This document shows, piece after piece, positions 63,230 through 64,000 of a DNA stretch of 64,000 bases. The stretch is from Morganella morganii (GTDB lineage Bacteria; Pseudomonadota; Gammaproteobacteria; Enterobacterales; Enterobacteriaceae): assembly GCF_019242955.1 (NCBI RefSeq), contig NZ_CP066129.1, positions 1,984,001 through 2,048,000 on the forward strand, written 5' to 3'. The translations under genes were made by a program, and so were the position numbers. Under the pieces are notes generated by a model, which was given only the letters and a program-made list of their open reading frames with translations, made no database searches and was not told the DNA's origin. The number at the start of each line of letters is the position of its first letter. Position 1 is the first letter of the stretch.

Positions 63230-63524
63230 GTGACCACATCTATATGAGTGAATAAGCGGATAATTATAGAAGTAATGCGCTGTCATATTTTTGTTTGGGG
63301 TCAATAAAAAAGGAACGTGGGCGGATAAAGAAAGCCCGCGGTGATCAGTTGCCGGATGAGCAGAGACAAAAAGCCGTTATCAGGGATAAAGGAATCAACA
63401 TGATTATCCAGTCGGAGAGCCGGATTTCGTTAGTTCATACCTTGGTTCGCATAATGTATATTATGTTAAATGATATAGGGCTTTGATAAATCTGAGCTTA
63501 TCAGACTAAACCCTGTATCACCTG
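63230..63524. other. Intergenic region between roxA and the partial lipoprotein gene
   Basis: About 295 bases with a short frame (63295-63486) that lacks recognisable features. An imperfect hairpin around 63474-63514 may terminate the lipoprotein gene. Confidence 0.35.
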
Positions 63525-64000
63525 TTATCTTTGGCTTGGGATCACCCCATCCGGCGATAACCTGCAACTACTGAGTTGCTGCATAAATCCTTTATCAAAC
63601 GGATCACCTTCAGATACTGATGCCGTACCATATTTCTTTGTGAAGTCCTCCTGTATAGTTCCATCTTTATAACGAAGTTCCACTTCTGAATGCAGTACGC
63701 GGCCGTCGTCGGTAACCGGCGGCTCAGTGACTGACATTTTGTGAGAAACGTAATCACCTGATTTCATACCGTGAATTGTCATAACTCCGTCTTTAACCGT
63801 AATCGTAGTTTTCACCATGACAGACGGAAAAACGTGTTTATTTTTCTGCTCAATTGCGATTTGATTAAATGACTTGCTTATGCTGCATACATAAACTCCG
63901 TCAAACTGACGGATTTTTTGAGACTGCTCTGACAACGTATCCGGTTTGCATCCTGCGATAAACAGACATGAGAGTACAAAAATAAGACGGTTCGCTGCCT
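63525..64000 (-). CDS. Uncharacterised lipoprotein, 5' end cut by window edge
   Basis: The frame runs in from the right edge. Its visible start AANRLIFVLSCLFIAGCKPD is a lipoprotein signal peptide with lipobox IAGC; only the first residues are missing. The mature domain (~140 aa) has YVCSISKSFNQIAIEQKN, VMVKTTITVKDGVMTIHGM and two Cys (VCSIS, SSCRLS). Domain and function are not recognised. A TTG at 63935 inside the signal region is unlikely to be the true start. Confidence 0.65.
   Translation of the reverse strand, partial: AANRLIFVLSCLFIAGCKPDTLSEQSQKIRQFDGVYVCSISKSFNQIAIEQKNKHVFPSVMVKTTITVKDGVMTIHGMKSGDYVSHKMSVTEPPVTDDGRVLHSEVELRYKDGTIQEDFTKKYGTASVSEGDPFDKGFMQQLSSCRLSPDGVIPSQR

Overview
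The window is a chromosomal stretch of a member of the Enterobacterales, most likely Morganella or a close Morganellaceae relative. The core genes (fadD-rnd, minCDE-ycgL, norRVW, ldhA-ydbH-ynbE-ydbL, azoR, hrpA, ydgI-ydgH-pntAB-uspE-fnr, malY-malX-malI, roxA) are close to their E. coli counterparts. Overall base composition looks near 50% G+C, which fits Morganella better than Proteus or Providencia. The genus is an inference; no rRNA or marker gene is present to settle it.

Left third (1-20 kb). This starts with the end of fadD, then rnd (UUG start), the convergent minCDE division-site operon, and ycgL, an MltB-family lytic transglycosylase, ycgM and ycgN. A short low-GC insertion (6.6-7.8 kb) holds an HExxH metalloprotease-like protein followed by a small lipoprotein; it looks like an orphan secreted effector with its immunity protein. 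Next is an iron-acquisition block: a five-gene operon (binding protein, permease, ATPase, cupin, methyltransferase), a divergent Crp/Fnr-family regulator and a TonB-dependent receptor. Both transport transcription units have Fur-like boxes, and the regulator and receptor regions share an exact 22-bp repeat. The nitric-oxide detoxification cluster norR / norVW / ytfE follows, with three NorR enhancer sites and a sigma-54 promoter.

Middle (20-46 kb). Mostly conserved housekeeping and respiratory genes: a fimbrial-subunit-like orphan, a possible small RNA, fermentative lactate dehydrogenase, the ydbH-ynbE-ydbL envelope operon, azoreductase, HrpA helicase, an ArcD/YdgI antiporter, YdgH, transhydrogenase PntAB, UspE and FNR with a perfect FNR box at its own promoter. 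A YqjI-like PadR regulator carries an expanded His-rich metal-binding N-terminus and is preceded by a Fur box and two identical palindromes. The MalI-regulated malX-malY unit follows.

Right third (46-64 kb). This part is more accessory. It contains an archaeal-type S-adenosylhomocysteine hydrolase (unusual for this order), a threonine-aldolase-family enzyme, and then a compact AT-rich locus that I regard as the most interesting in the window. That locus has a very short peptide gene, a protein with the HExxH / APLRxDxRP signature of the alpha-ketoglutarate-dependent HExxH peptide beta-hydroxylase family, and a translationally coupled MFS transporter: a candidate small RiPP (ribosomally made, modified peptide) pathway. 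Directly downstream are a Tn3-family transposase fragment and a YopJ-family type III effector gene. The effector keeps its catalytic triad but is interrupted by two poly-A frameshifts; correcting both by -1 restores exactly 288 codons. The window ends with an EamA exporter / MocR regulator pair, mgtA behind a long leader with a Pro-codon peptide, a GNAT acetyltransferase, RoxA (uL16 hydroxylase) and a partial lipoprotein.
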